From: Gossypium raimondii
Taxonomy: Eukaryota; Streptophyta; Magnoliopsida; Malvales; Malvaceae
Assembly (NCBI RefSeq): GCF_025698545.1
Contig: NC_068567.1
Coordinates: 59,463,371 to 59,527,370, forward strand
Length of the DNA stretch: 64,000 nucleotides
Direction of reading: 5' to 3'
Part shown: positions 10,094-20,850 of the stretch, piece by piece
How positions within the stretch are numbered: position 1 is the stretch's first letter
Layout of the letters: each line of letters opens with the position of its first letter
Position numbers and translations under genes: made by a program
The notes under the pieces: generated by a model
Databases searched by the model: none
What the model saw: only the letters and a program-made list of their open reading frames with translations
Told to the model about the DNA's origin: nothing

Positions 10094-12160
10094 TCAGTAT
10101 CTGCATACCCTTCCTTTAGGAAGAACCCAGCCTAATTTGAAGCAAAAGAAGACAGTGAGAAGAAAACCAGTTGCAGCTCCAATTCCAAAGTTCCAATCCA
10201 CAATCTTCATCTTTTTACCAGGGGACACAAGTGGAGGAATCTGTTTTCTTTGACATGGTGCCAGTAGTCTAGGGCAAAGAGCCTGGTTCCCCTCAAAGCT
10301 TGATTCAGGAAATGTCATGAATTGACCTTTTGAGGGTGTATCCCCGTAAAGCCTATTGTATGATACGTTGAATATAGATAAAAAGCTGAGACGCGTTAGA
10401 GAATGAGGTATTTCGCCAGAGAGATTGTTACGAGACAAATCCAATACTTCCAAGCTTGTCATCCCTGATATACTCTCTGGAATGCTTCCTGAAAGGTTGT
10501 TCTCTTCCAAACTCAAATCATGAAGGTTCTTCAAGTTCCCAAAACTTGGCCAGATTGGTCCACTAAACATGTTATGACTTAAATCAATAGTCGGCGGGAA
10601 GCTCCATACATCATTGTACACCAAATATGGCCTACCTTGCTCTTTGCTTTTTACCAGTGAGAAGTGTTCAGATGATTCTTTCAGTAGAGCAGTTTTGTGG
10701 ACAAGGTTTTCTAGTCCGGTTAAACTTTCCGGTATCTCCCCGGAAAAGGAATTGTTAGACAAGTCCAAGTAAAAGAGATATTCGAACTTGCCTATCCAAG
10801 AAGGAAGGGAACCTCCCAATGAATTCCACGACAGATCCAGCAATTGCAACATTTTAGAACTACTCAACCAAATTGGAAGAGAACCTCTCAGGTGACAAAA
10901 TGGAATAATAAGTGCCTTAAGACTCGTGAATTGCAGATTCACATTGCTAGGCATTTCTTCCTGGTAAAAGTTCAAACTAAGGACCAATATAGTCAAATTT
11001 TTGCAGTGTTGTAGTATCTCAAGTGCTGTGGATATATTATTGATGCTGGTGTTTCCGAGAGAGAGGGATTCCAATGCGTGCAGATTTCTAAATTCGAATG
11101 GAACTACACCACCGAGTTTGTTGCGTGCAAGATCCAGAGCTCTCAAGCTCTGGCAAGAGGATAGACTAGCAGGAACTGGCCCCTGGAAATTGTTAGAAGC
11201 GAGATCAAGTGAGGTGACTCGGGCCATTGCAGAACAATTTATTCTAATCGGACCGTCAAGACTGTTGTTTTGCAGATCAATCCTCAAAAGTGAAGCCGAA
11301 TTCACCAATGAAGCAGGCAATAATCCAGTTAATCTATTTGAGCTGGCAGAGAAGGATTCTAGCTTTCTCAGTCTCCCAAAAACGTCTGGAAGACTTCCAC
11401 TAAAGTCATTCAAGGAGATATCCAATTCAACAAGGTTAGAAAGGTTCCCAATTCCGTAACTCAGAGGCCCCGAAAACTGATTTTGTTGAAGGTGTAGAAC
11501 TCGGAGATGTTGTAGCCGGAACAAATTCTCAGGGAAAGTTCCTGACAGACCATTTCCATTAAGGAAAACATACTGCAATGAAGTACAATTCTCCAAATAT
11601 ATCAAACCTTCTCCGAAGAAGTTATGTGCAAGATCAAGATATTGGATATGAGATGAACTTGTGCATAATCGCATGCTAATGAAGCTAGAGAAATAATTCT
11701 TTGAGAGATCCAAATACTTAATTGATGGTAAATGAATTGCAGAAGGAAGTGGACCGACGAGATAATTGTTACTCAAGTCAAGGACTTCTAGGTTCCGAAA
11801 ATGAAACAAGTTGGCAGGAATTTTACCATGGAGAGAATTAAGCGAGAGGTTCAGGATTCTGAGTTGCTTCAATCCAACCAAGCTCTCACATATTGTGCCT
11901 GTGAGTCTTTTGTTCCCAAGCTCTAACCCGACCACTCTTCCATATATATCAGAGGAATTGTCACAAGTGATACCTGTAAATGAGCAGCAATTGGAGCTGC
12001 TCCAGTTCCACCCGCCAATATCCGGTTCTAAACATTTGGCGAAACCCTTGATGGCCGTTAAGTCATTCATATGGCATGCCGGTTCTTGAGATCCCTGTAT
12101 CATCTGCTGAAACATGATAACCACCATAATGAAAGCCAAAGACACCTTTGGGATGCCCAT
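10094..12160 (-). CDS. PSKR-like LRR receptor-like protein without kinase (688 aa)
   Basis: Single open frame. Residues 1-23 form a signal peptide. An N-terminal LRR cap follows (CHMNDLTAIKGF to the CC pair near 57). About twenty plant-type LRRs (LxxLDLSxNxLxGxIP) run to about 640. A non-LRR island near 487-521 (LVHKTALLKESSEHF to WSFPP) is in the place of the hormone-binding island of phytosulfokine receptors. A membrane segment (about 657-678) is followed by a ten-residue basic tail and a stop. PSKR1 and PSY1R are about 1000 residues with a cytoplasmic kinase; none exists here, so this is a receptor-like protein or a truncated receptor. It would act at the plasma membrane with a partner kinase or as a decoy; ligand is not known. 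The start is the only ATG before the signal peptide. Its 3' flank carries an LTR element. Confidence 0.88.
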   Translation of the reverse strand: MGIPKVSLAFIMVVIMFQQMIQGSQEPACHMNDLTAIKGFAKCLEPDIGGWNWSSSNCCSFTGITCDNSSDIYGRVVGLELGNKRLTGTICESLVGLKQLRILNLSLNSLHGKIPANLFHFRNLEVLDLSNNYLVGPLPSAIHLPSIKYLDLSKNYFSSFISMRLCTSSSHIQYLDLAHNFFGEGLIYLENCTSLQYVFLNGNGLSGTFPENLFRLQHLRVLHLQQNQFSGPLSYGIGNLSNLVELDISLNDFSGSLPDVFGRLRKLESFSASSNRLTGLLPASLVNSASLLRIDLQNNSLDGPIRINCSAMARVTSLDLASNNFQGPVPASLSSCQSLRALDLARNKLGGVVPFEFRNLHALESLSLGNTSINNISTALEILQHCKNLTILVLSLNFYQEEMPSNVNLQFTSLKALIIPFCHLRGSLPIWLSSSKMLQLLDLSWNSLGGSLPSWIGKFEYLFYLDLSNNSFSGEIPESLTGLENLVHKTALLKESSEHFSLVKSKEQGRPYLVYNDVWSFPPTIDLSHNMFSGPIWPSFGNLKNLHDLSLEENNLSGSIPESISGMTSLEVLDLSRNNLSGEIPHSLTRLSFLSIFNVSYNRLYGDTPSKGQFMTFPESSFEGNQALCPRLLAPCQRKQIPPLVSPGKKMKIVDWNFGIGAATGFLLTVFFCFKLGWVLPKGRVCRY

Positions 12161-12882
12161 GAAGAAGGAGCTGTTACTGGTTTTTATGAGCTCTGAATGA
12201 AATTAAAGTAGTTATTAGTCCACGACTCTGTGAAACTTAAAATGACTGAATCAACTAATATTTTTTCCTTCACTTTGGGTCTTTCCCGTGTAAGGGGACA
12301 AAGCCCCATGACTTTCTCGGAGCTTTAACAATCCATCACTGTTGCTTCTTTAGTACGGGAATTTATGATTATAACGTAATAATAATCTTATTGACATTCT
12401 CAATCAACGTTGTAAGGGGGCAAAGCCCCATGACTTTGTTTTATTTACTAGCGTATAATATATTGGTATAACAACCCTTCGATATTTATGTATATATATT
12501 GGTATAATAGCATGGGTGGCAGCCTACTGTGAAGCATGAAACTGATGAAATGTCCAAGTTTAGGTGAGGATCTCCTAAAGATCACAATTCAAAGCAGGTT
12601 GAAGTATTATAGGTGATGCTGAAAACGCGGTTTTTAGCTACATATTTCAACGAGCGTGACAGAGCAGGAATTACCGAATACTGCTGGGCAGAACTTTCAA
12701 CTGCCCTTCATTTCAATAGGTTGATGCCTTGCCATATTAGTATTATCTAATCTAATTTTACCCTAAATCTTATTATTTTTACTTCCGTCGTATGGAGGCT
12801 TAATATAACCAAAATTCAAAATAATTCAACCATAAATTGAGTCATTTTTCATCTAAGTTTTGGCTGCCATTAAATCTTAAAA
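12161..12882. other. Upstream region of LRR gene, no gene seen
   Basis: Putative promoter and 5' flank of the LRR gene. It holds two near-identical 27-bp copies of GTAAGGGG(A/G)CAAAGCCCC (12288 and 12411) and otherwise unremarkable AT-rich sequence. Confidence 0.5.
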
Positions 12883-13360
12883 TAATATTTGGTACATAAA
12901 CTTTACAACTTTTCCTAATTTGGTATCTAAATTTTTTTTTCCCAATTTGGTACCTGAACTCGGCATGTTTTCCTAATTTGGTACATGAGCTTTTTTTATA
13001 TTCAATTTGGTACTTAAATTTATTAAATATTATAAAATTACATAAAACAATAACGGTGTTGAAAATTTTTTTGTTATGCTACAAAAAATAGTCAATTTTA
13101 AAGAAAATTAATGTTAAAAATAGGTATTGAGCTATGCTTAACGAATTAATATTAAAAAAGGATTTGGCACTAAAGTAGAAAAAAGAGTCAAGTTCAAGCA
13201 CCAAATTGGACCTCAAAAAGTTTAAGTATCAACTTTAAAAAAAAATGTCAAGTCTAGGTACCAAATTAGGAAAAAGTGTCAAGTTTGAGTACCAAATTGG
13301 ACCAAAAAAAGTTTAGGTATCAAATTAGGAAAAATTGTCAAGTTCAGATACCAAATATTA
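12883..13360. mobile_element. Foldback/MITE-like element with long inverted ends
   Basis: The left arm (TAATATTTGGTAC, then repeats of CCTAATTTGGTA) is the inverse of the right arm (TACCAAATTAGGAAAA repeats ending GATACCAAATATTA). Each arm is about 150-180 bp and itself contains repeats of a motif of about 40 bp. No coding sequence. The superfamily is undetermined; a non-autonomous Mutator-like origin is possible. Confidence 0.65.
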
Positions 13361-14450
13361 TATTAAGCGTTAAATTTATATTGATGGTGCAGATGAAGTA
13401 AAAATATGATAATATAAGTAGCTTAATTAATTTTTAAATTTTGTAAACTTAAAATTATTGAGATATTATAAAATAATAAAAATTATAAAAAATAAAAATT
13501 ACTTTTGAAAAATGTTTTACTTATTCTACCATCCACCCTCCCACCATTGGCTAAAGGCATATGACGATAGACAGTGTTGGTTGAAAATAAAAAGCGGATT
13601 TAGTACATGGCTGGTGCAATAGGAAAATGTGTTCTTCGACTTGCAACAATTGCTCTTAAAGTAAATATCTTACCTAAATTAGAAGCATATTAGAACTTTA
13701 ATAGCCTGTTTTACAAGCTTCCATTCGTCAATAAACTCCTTGAACCATTAGTAAAGACTTAAAACTAAAACAAGAAAGAACCATGGGAATAGCAGAGGAG
13801 TTGCATAAAAAAAGATTGCCAAATCTAGTTTCCCAAGCTTGTCAATAGATATGCAATGCTTCTTTGCATTATGAACCCAAGGATTAGCTTGGTTGGTACA
13901 TCCAAATTACCTTTTAAAAGTGACATCCAAAATATTTAGAGTTCAAATCTTAATATCATGACTTTTTTGTAAAGTTAGTAGGTAAAAGAATTATTGTGCC
14001 TTTAAACTTTTGTACTTTTCTTTGTTTTCCCATGCCCTTTGTCATGTACTTCATTACAAATCTTGCATGGAGCCCCAAAACCTAACATGCACCATTGCCA
14101 TGCATTAATTGAGAAAGCAAATATATAATATATATACAAGTTGGGCTATGATATTTGAGGAAGTATGGCAAGTCCAAAATTAAAATTGGGCTAAAGCTTG
14201 TGTCTAAAGCCCAAAAGAAAAGTATGAAAAACAGGCTTACAATAGATCGAATTTGGATATATTTTAGACTGGAACGAACTTCAATATATAAACAATATAA
14301 TTTGCCCCTTGAAGAGTAAAAAGACAAGTATCTGACTGAGCATTGTGAAAGCCATAAGATAGAAGAAAATAGTAAAATTTTGTACACCAAGCTCTTGGCG
14401 CTGGAGTGAAAGTCATAAGATAGAAGCGATCTGTCAGCTTCCCTAATTAG
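13361..14450. repeat. Paralogue of left-edge LRR 3' flank
   Basis: 13660-14430 is a diverged copy of about 120-870, including GCAGAGGAGTTGCATAAAAA and CATGGAGCCCCAAAACCTAA. No LRR coding sequence precedes it beyond traces of the last codons. A long minus-strand open frame across 14082-14552 is low-complexity and shared non-coding sequence, so it is not called a gene. 13525-13580 also resembles the flanks of the insertion at 15517. Confidence 0.65.
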
Positions 14451-14629
14451 AGCGTAGGGTGAATTGAGCAATAGTGGTTTGTTTTTCATGCTTTGTTGCT
14501 TAATGTCGAAGAAAAAGTTCATGAATAGAAAAATTTTCATGAAGTTATTCAAAAGAGATGATTGTTTCTCGACTGCTAATATTTATGGGGTCATATTCAA
14601 ATTGCAAAGGATAATTTGATATAGTTCAC

Positions 14630-15060
14630 TCATCAACAATCGTGCGTAACTCATTAAGATAGTGAGTGATAGGGTTGGTACGTTTAAGATTTTGTTTAAG
14701 AGTCTCATGCAAATTATATACCGGAGACTCGATGAGCATTTTTTGGCATGGCTATGATAGTGACAATTGTTGAATCAACAGATGCGATGATAGCATGATA
14801 GACAAGACTATCTTGCCACTGCCAAGATTGGTACTCTAGATTGGTTACTTGCGGACATGGTAGAATCCACAAGGCAGTTGGCACTACGTATCAACTTGGG
14901 ACCCCATGTTAATAGAAATATACGAACCAGTTTGTGTGAGGTGATTGACAACATAGGAAGTGGGTAGAACAGGGAGATGATTGATGGGGGATGACGGTGG
15001 TTTGGTTAATGTTGGTGGCTGATGTAGGTGTGGGTGTTTTGGTGGTTGAATTTTCGGTAT
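14630..15060 (-). mobile_element. Fossil Copia gag fragment
   Basis: Minus-strand translation gives scattered pieces resembling the start of a plant Copia gag, among them LHETLKQNLKRTNPITHYL and NELRTIVDE, the usual 'length-restricted linker then NELR' part. Several breaks are present and neither LTRs nor pol are attached. Old and not functional. Confidence 0.5.
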
Positions 15061-15508
15061 TTGTGATAAAAAGAGGAGGGAAAAAATATTGCGAGAGATC
15101 ATAAAACTATTTATAAAAGAAAGAGATGACAAAATAAAATTTGTTTTGCTTTCCTTTCCTTAGTTTTCCCCAAATTGGGCTAAATAAAAAATTTAAGTCT
15201 CAAGGAAAAACAAGGAATACTTATCGAGGGAAAGGCTTTTCTCCACTTCCAATCCATACATAGGCTTAATTTTTTTCAATATGTTTTGGTTAAACAATTT
15301 AAGGGGAAAAAAGCAAGAATCTTCGTAAATTATTTACATCATTGATCAATAGGTCAAATAGGTATGTTTACATCATCTATTATCATTTGGGTTCATTTCT
15401 TCATAAATTATAAGTTTGGATACTCTTATATTTATTTTAATTCATTAATTTTTAATCTATAGTTATACTATTTCTACCGCCTCACCAACCATTGACAAAA
15501 GGTAGATG

Positions 15509-16157
15509 TGGTGATTAGGGGAGACCAAAAATTGATTCGATTCGAAAAATATTTTGAGTTATTCATTTTTTTCAAGTCAACTTAAATATTTACAATTCGA
15601 ATAACTCAAATAACAGATTGGTATAAATACATCTTTAGTCCCTGCCAATTTTGAAAATGAGCTAATTGGCCTCTTTCAACAAAATTTTAAAAAATCAATA
15701 TAATTTTTAAAATTCAAAACATTTATAAAAGCTCCAAATTTTATTTTTTAAAAAATACAAAAATTTTAAAAAATATTAAAGAATATATAAATAAAGTTAA
15801 AATTTTAAAATTTTCTAAAATAATAATTTTGAGACCTAAATAAATTAGTTAAGGTTTCAAGTTTATGACACTAAGTATTTTCTTGTTCTTATTTTGCTTT
15901 GAAAAATTTTCAAATAATGGTTTCAAATTTAAGAACCAAATTTAAGTGTCCTTGCATGAAATTAATTATATTGTAAACATGATTTTAATTTGACTCAAAT
16001 AATTTAACTCAATTCATCTCGACTCAAATTTCATTTCACTCGACTCGATTCGAAAAAATTTCAAATTAAATTAAGATGATAAAATAGAACTTGTCAACTT
16101 GATTAACTCGAAATTTTTTTCACTCGATTCAATCAAATGCTCACCCTAATGGCAATT
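15509..16157. mobile_element. hAT-like non-autonomous element with aged 8-bp duplications
   Basis: The element spans about 15517-16149. The left end AGGGGAGACCAAAAATTGAT and the right end, inverted (TTAGGGTGAGCATTTGATTG), form imperfect terminal repeats with adjoining TCGATTCGAA/TTCGAGT repeats. Flanks TGGTGATT (15509) and TGGCAATT (16150) match at 6 of 8 bases. A paralogous site without the insertion is visible at about 13545-13580 (AAAGGCATATGACGATAGAC then AGTGTTGGTTG). No coding capacity. Confidence 0.7.
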
Positions 16158-16783
16158 GACAGTGTTGGTTGTCTCTAAGTGGTCACAATAAAAAACAAAA
16201 AAGAATTATAATAGGTCATCTTCTGAAAAATTGAAGAAATGGTTTTGTTCCATACAAAACATAATGAAAACCCTAATATTTCTGTTAAAAATTATTTTTA
16301 AGTGAAATCTCAAATTTTCAGTCTTCCAATTCAACTGAAAACAAGTCCGGCTCAAATAGCAATTACTCGAGGCACTTCTTTTTTCTTTTTACACTACTTC
16401 GGAAACCCAAGGAATGGGTCTCATGGATCCCAAAAAAAGAAAACTTCAGAGTCATGTGAACAGTCCTTTCCTTTTATTACATATGGATTGGGGGCTAATG
16501 CTACAAGGCCACTAAAATATCATGAGAGAACAGGTCTCAATCTCCAGTAAAAACATAAACACACAAGATATGGGAGGACAACAGTTATGGACTGAATTGA
16601 ATAAGCAATATAAACCTGCTGAAATGTTAACAAACAGTTGAAAATAGAGCAGTCAAAAAATTAGGCCAAGTTGTAACTATGAAAATTTTCTATGGAAGTA
16701 AATTCAATTTGAGCTCAATTGTGTTCCCAAAAAATATTACTTCTTACGACAGTGAAGAATGACATTGAAGGAGTAAGTTTCAA
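16158..16783. other. 3' flank of DiT1, no gene seen
   Basis: Mixed-composition sequence downstream of the transporter stop codon, probably including its 3' untranslated region. The plus-strand open frame at 16302-16550 has no recognisable features. Confidence 0.5.
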
Positions 16784-19626
16784 TCAGTAGAGGCCCAAAA
16801 ATTTCCACCAGAATTTTCCAACAACACCCCAGATGATGGCATTAATGGAAGCCATTATAAATCCCATCTTGAATACCTCGGGAAGGTCTACGTATCCGGC
16901 TGTCAACAAAAACAAATGAATTCATCAGTTCCCGGTGCAAAATCCGAGTGGACAAAAGTAGGCCTTGTTTGTGCAAAGGCACGGTGCTCATATGCATGTG
17001 TAAAAAGAGAGGAAAAAAGAGACACACCTCCATAGTAGACAGCTGCCTGACCACTGCTATAATGTGTTAGGGCACCAAAAAGATTGGTGTTGTAAGCAAG
17101 AGCCAGTGCTGCTAACATGCCAGGTACTCCAGCTGCCAAATGCATGGCGAGAAAAGCGGAGTATAATGCACCTACATGACCGGTTTGACTTGCAAATAGG
17201 TAGTGGATGAAAAAGTATGATGCCTGAAGAACACCCAATGCAGCTGGCCAGCTCAATGAGAGAGATTGAAGGACCTTAGCTACACAACCAGACATCCAGC
17301 TCACTATCCCAAGGTTTGTCAATTGGCCTGCCATGCCTACCAAAACAGCAAACCAAGCCAATGTATCCCATGCTGATTTTTCGCTTAAGCAATCATTCCA
17401 GTCGAGCACGCCTAACAAAAGGAGTATTGACAAACCGATCATTGCAGCCACAGCACTTGGTATACCAAGACTCTCACTGCACATGGTTCAGGAAATATCG
17501 ACAAATCAGGAAATTGTAAATTACATGTTCTGAAACAAACATCAAACCACAAAATTCATAGCTACAAATTCGCTGCCTATGAGCATGCATGGACATTGAC
17601 CATAAATGATAAGAAAAATAGTCAGTGCACACGTGCATGCAAGTCACTACTAAGAAACATTTTTATTGCCTTGAACTATAGCAGGGCAATCATGCTTCAA
17701 TATTTCAAACTCATTTCTAGAAATAAATCATTTCCTCAACATTGGAGTACACAACTGATTGGAGTTAATTTCATAGATGCATCTACAACTTCCTCTATAA
17801 CCACATTCTTTTTTTAAAAATAAGCATCATAAGTAATAGTAGATGGTATCCTCGCTGAGCAGAGCTTAACAGGAAAGCAAACAAGGTAGTTAATCAAGAT
17901 ACACTTATTCCATTTTTATACAAACATATATTTCACGTACACACAAACATAGGATGCAAAGACATCAAATTCTCAGCTCAAATGGAAAGAAAGGTGAATT
18001 GGTATGATGAACTGTCACTTATGACTTACCCACAGACCCATAGAGCAACTGCAAGAAGCATTGTTCCAACCATGATCCATTCATTTCTAGTGACAGGACC
18101 CATGTTCTCTAGTTTCTTTGCTGCCATTGCAGGGGCATCTGGTGTGTCTTTGGTTTCGGGAGGATAAAGCTTGTATAAAATCAATGGAGTAAGCAGTAGA
18201 GAAACAAGTGCTGGTAAACTAGCCGCCTTGAACCACGAAACCCAAGGACTTGAAATGACAATCCCAAGCTCCTCTGCTAATTTGAGGCATAGCAAATTCT
18301 GAGCTGCAGCAGTCAAGAAAAGAGCACTGGAGTTGCCAGCAGACTGTCATAGACAACCACGAGTAATGCATAAGTCAAAGACCCAAAACTACTAATGCAA
18401 CTAGGAACAAAGATAATCACAAGTTCAAATGAGACATACAAATCAAAAAGCCTAACCATATGAAAACCCAGAATCCAGATTACTCTAACAGAGTAACAAA
18501 AGCCTATTTCCAGGACCTAACAGTATAAAATTAATTATTCCCAGTTTCCCACCCATGAATCTAAGCTAACAATATAAACAAAATAAACCAAGTAAAGGGT
18601 ATTCTCTAGTTCAAATGGGACAGAGGAATGCAAGAGTCTAGCTATATTAAAACCCAGAATCCAGATTAATCTAACAGAGTAAACTAAGTCTAATTCCATA
18701 ATCTAACAGTATACAAATTAAATATTAATTATTCCCACCCATAAATTCAAACTAATATTATAAGAAATTAAACTAAGTAGATGATCATCAGTAATAAACT
18801 AGAAATTAAGGCAAACCTGAAACTGCGATTGAATTAGATAACTCCCAAGCTTCTTGGATGACGAATCTCCAGGCCGACTTCCAGCAGACAAAGACAAGGA
18901 CTTAATAATGGGCAAGAAAACCCCACCAGCTCTAGCAGTAGTACTAGGCATCGCCGGCGCAATCAAGGCCTCACTCAAAGTCAGTCCATAAGACAACCCC
19001 AACGTGCTTTTGCCCAACCATTTGACGAAATAAGTAGCGATTCTGTCCCCGAGCCCCGTTTTCACGAATCCACGAGCGAAAAAGAAGGAAATGACAATCA
19101 ACCAAATGACTTCATTGGTGAAAGCACTGAAGGCGGACGCAAACGGCAGCGTTTTGGTGACGATGGAAGTTGTGAGACCTATAAAAGCCCATGCTCCAAC
19201 GGGTAAAGGGCTTAAGACTAGACCGGCGATTGTGGATAAAAAGATGGCCAAAAGTTGCCAGGCTTGTGGAGTTACTTCGACCGGTTTGGGAACGAGAAAA
19301 CGAACAATTAGACCAATGGAAACTGAGAGAAACAAAGGGAAGAGTTTGGCTCCTTGAGGAGGAGGAGAGGTGGTCGTTTCAGTAGGTGGGGTGCTGTCGT
19401 TTCGAGAAACGGCCCGGATAGGTGAAATGAGGGGCTTGGGTCGTTCGGGAAGTAATAAGAGAGGCTTGAGCGGAGATCGAAGGGTGGGGATTGAAGATGA
19501 AGGGAAAACGGATGGCTGGGAAATTTTCGTAATGGGTCTAGACCGGAGGTGAAGCGAAGACCGGGAGGAAAGCGAGAAGGGAGTGGTGGTAACAGTGGAG
19601 AAAGCTTGAAGGGCTAAGCTCTCCAT
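16784..19626 (-). CDS. DiT1: Chloroplast dicarboxylate transporter 1 (2-oxoglutarate/malate translocator)
   Basis: Four exons: 19626-18817, 18343-18030, 17476-17028, 16899-16784, with GT/AG borders and phases that join without gaps; 562 residues, the family's usual length. Residues 1 to about 90 are Ser/Pro/Arg-rich and fit a plastid transit peptide. A polytopic DASS/SODiT1-type carrier follows, with conserved stretches TPQAWQLLAIFLSTIAGL, SFFFARGFVKTGLGDRIA, SEALIAPAMPSTTARAGG, AGNSSALFLTAAAQN and ASQTGHVGALYSAFLAMH. The protein ends FWWKFLGLY like Arabidopsis DiT1. It exchanges stromal malate for cytosolic 2-oxoglutarate across the inner envelope, feeding ammonia assimilation and photorespiratory nitrogen recycling. 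DiT2 paralogues are the main alternative; the sequence resembles DiT1 more. Confidence 0.95.
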
Positions 19627-19911
19627 TGTTTGGATTGAGAGAAAATGGAAGGAAAAAAGCTGAAAATCAAGTAAAGGAAAAGACGATGGCTGATTCTGAG
19701 TAAGAATGACCTTTGATTGAAATGAAAAGGAACGGAAATCCCAAAGGGAGTGGCGAATCTGAAACTGGTGATTGGTGGTGAATTGGGTCGGGTTTGTCTA
19801 GTTTCCTACGGAGGGAAGTTTTTTTATATTTTTTCTTTTTCGCTTTTATATTTTTGAGGTTTTTATTTGAGGCTCTCTTTGCTTAGACTGAAATTTTCAT
19901 AAGTATTCGGA
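19627..19911 (-). promoter_or_regulatory. DiT1 upstream region
   Basis: Short 5' leader and promoter region of the transporter, ended by a MITE starting near 19912. No clear TATA box was identified. Confidence 0.4.
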
Positions 19912-20346
19912 TAAATTACATCTAACTACACTAAATTATTAATATATTTATATTTGGTCATTTATTTTAAAATTTTGTATTTAAGTTATCTGCTATTAAG
20001 TTTTTTTTTAAAGTCCAGCTAGCAAGCTCCAAGTGGCAATTCGATTGACGAGTAAAAAAACATACTTAAGATTCAAGTCAATCTAACGAACAATGTTGGA
20101 GATCAGAGAAGAAAATTGTTTGGATTTTGGTTTGTTTTAGGGAAAAAAACTAAATTATAGAAGAGAAGTGAAATGAGAGCTATCAATTGGTGCGGAAAAA
20201 AAAGGCCTTACAGTAATTATTTTAACAATCTAATGGCTCAAATGAAAACATTTCAAATAGTTTGATGATCATTTTGTAATTTTTTGAAGTTGGGTGATCA
20301 AAATGTAAGCTTACTAATAATTTAGTGACCTTGGTGTAATTTACCC
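19912..20346. mobile_element. MITE-like element (family shared with 39706-40160)
   Basis: The left end GATAAATTACATCTAACTAC and the inverted right end AGGGTAAATTACACCAAGGT, each followed by CACTAAATTATTA, form terminal repeats of about 45 bp. The interior (GCTAGCAAGCTCCAAGT, ATTCAAGTCAATCTAACGA) matches the element at 39706-40160 over most of its length. Non-coding. It lies just upstream of DiT1. Confidence 0.7.
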
Positions 20347-20850
20347 TAAATATTTTGAGGGCAAATGTGTTTTGTTTTTTCCTGGCTTTGTGTTTTTTTA
20401 TGGATAAAAGAACATTTTATCTTTTTTATCTTCCAGTTTTTGTAGCCATTATATTAGGCAAAGAACCAATTATTGCGTGGAAACTAGATACGTTAGAAGG
20501 GGATTTTTTTATCCCAGTAATAAAAATTTTAAATTTAGTAAAATTACTAAATTAATACAATTTTTTAAATTATTTGCCAAACCGAAACACATTTTCTATA
20601 AAGAGAAATCAATTTACTAAAAACTAATTTTGACTTTTTTTCATTTTAATTCAATAAAAAGGAGTGATGGATGTAAGGTAATGTGAGTCGTGACCACAGA
20701 AAATTAATTTTAAGCAAATCGATTTCGGTTTTTTTATTATTATTTTTAATTCAATAAAAAAAGGACTATTTGATTGATGACTGCAAATCGGCTTTAAAAA
20801 ACTTCATTTTGTTTTATTTGTTTTTTAATTTAGTCCATCGACATGTGAGT
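20347..20850. other. AT-rich intergenic, nothing identified
   Basis: Two imperfect copies of a phrase near TTTTAATTCAATAAAAA (20645, 20745) are the only pattern; no coding signal. Confidence 0.5.

Noticed and set aside
11001-11459. Plus-strand frame of 152 codons
   Set aside because: Antisense shadow of the LRR coding sequence.
14082-14552. Open frame of 156 codons on the minus strand
   Set aside because: Composition is that of translated AT-rich non-coding DNA, no domain is visible, and the DNA is a diverged copy of non-coding sequence at 500-870.
14884-15132. Minus-strand frame with a Pro-rich part
   Set aside because: It overlaps the fossil Copia gag remnant in a neighbouring frame and has no independent support.
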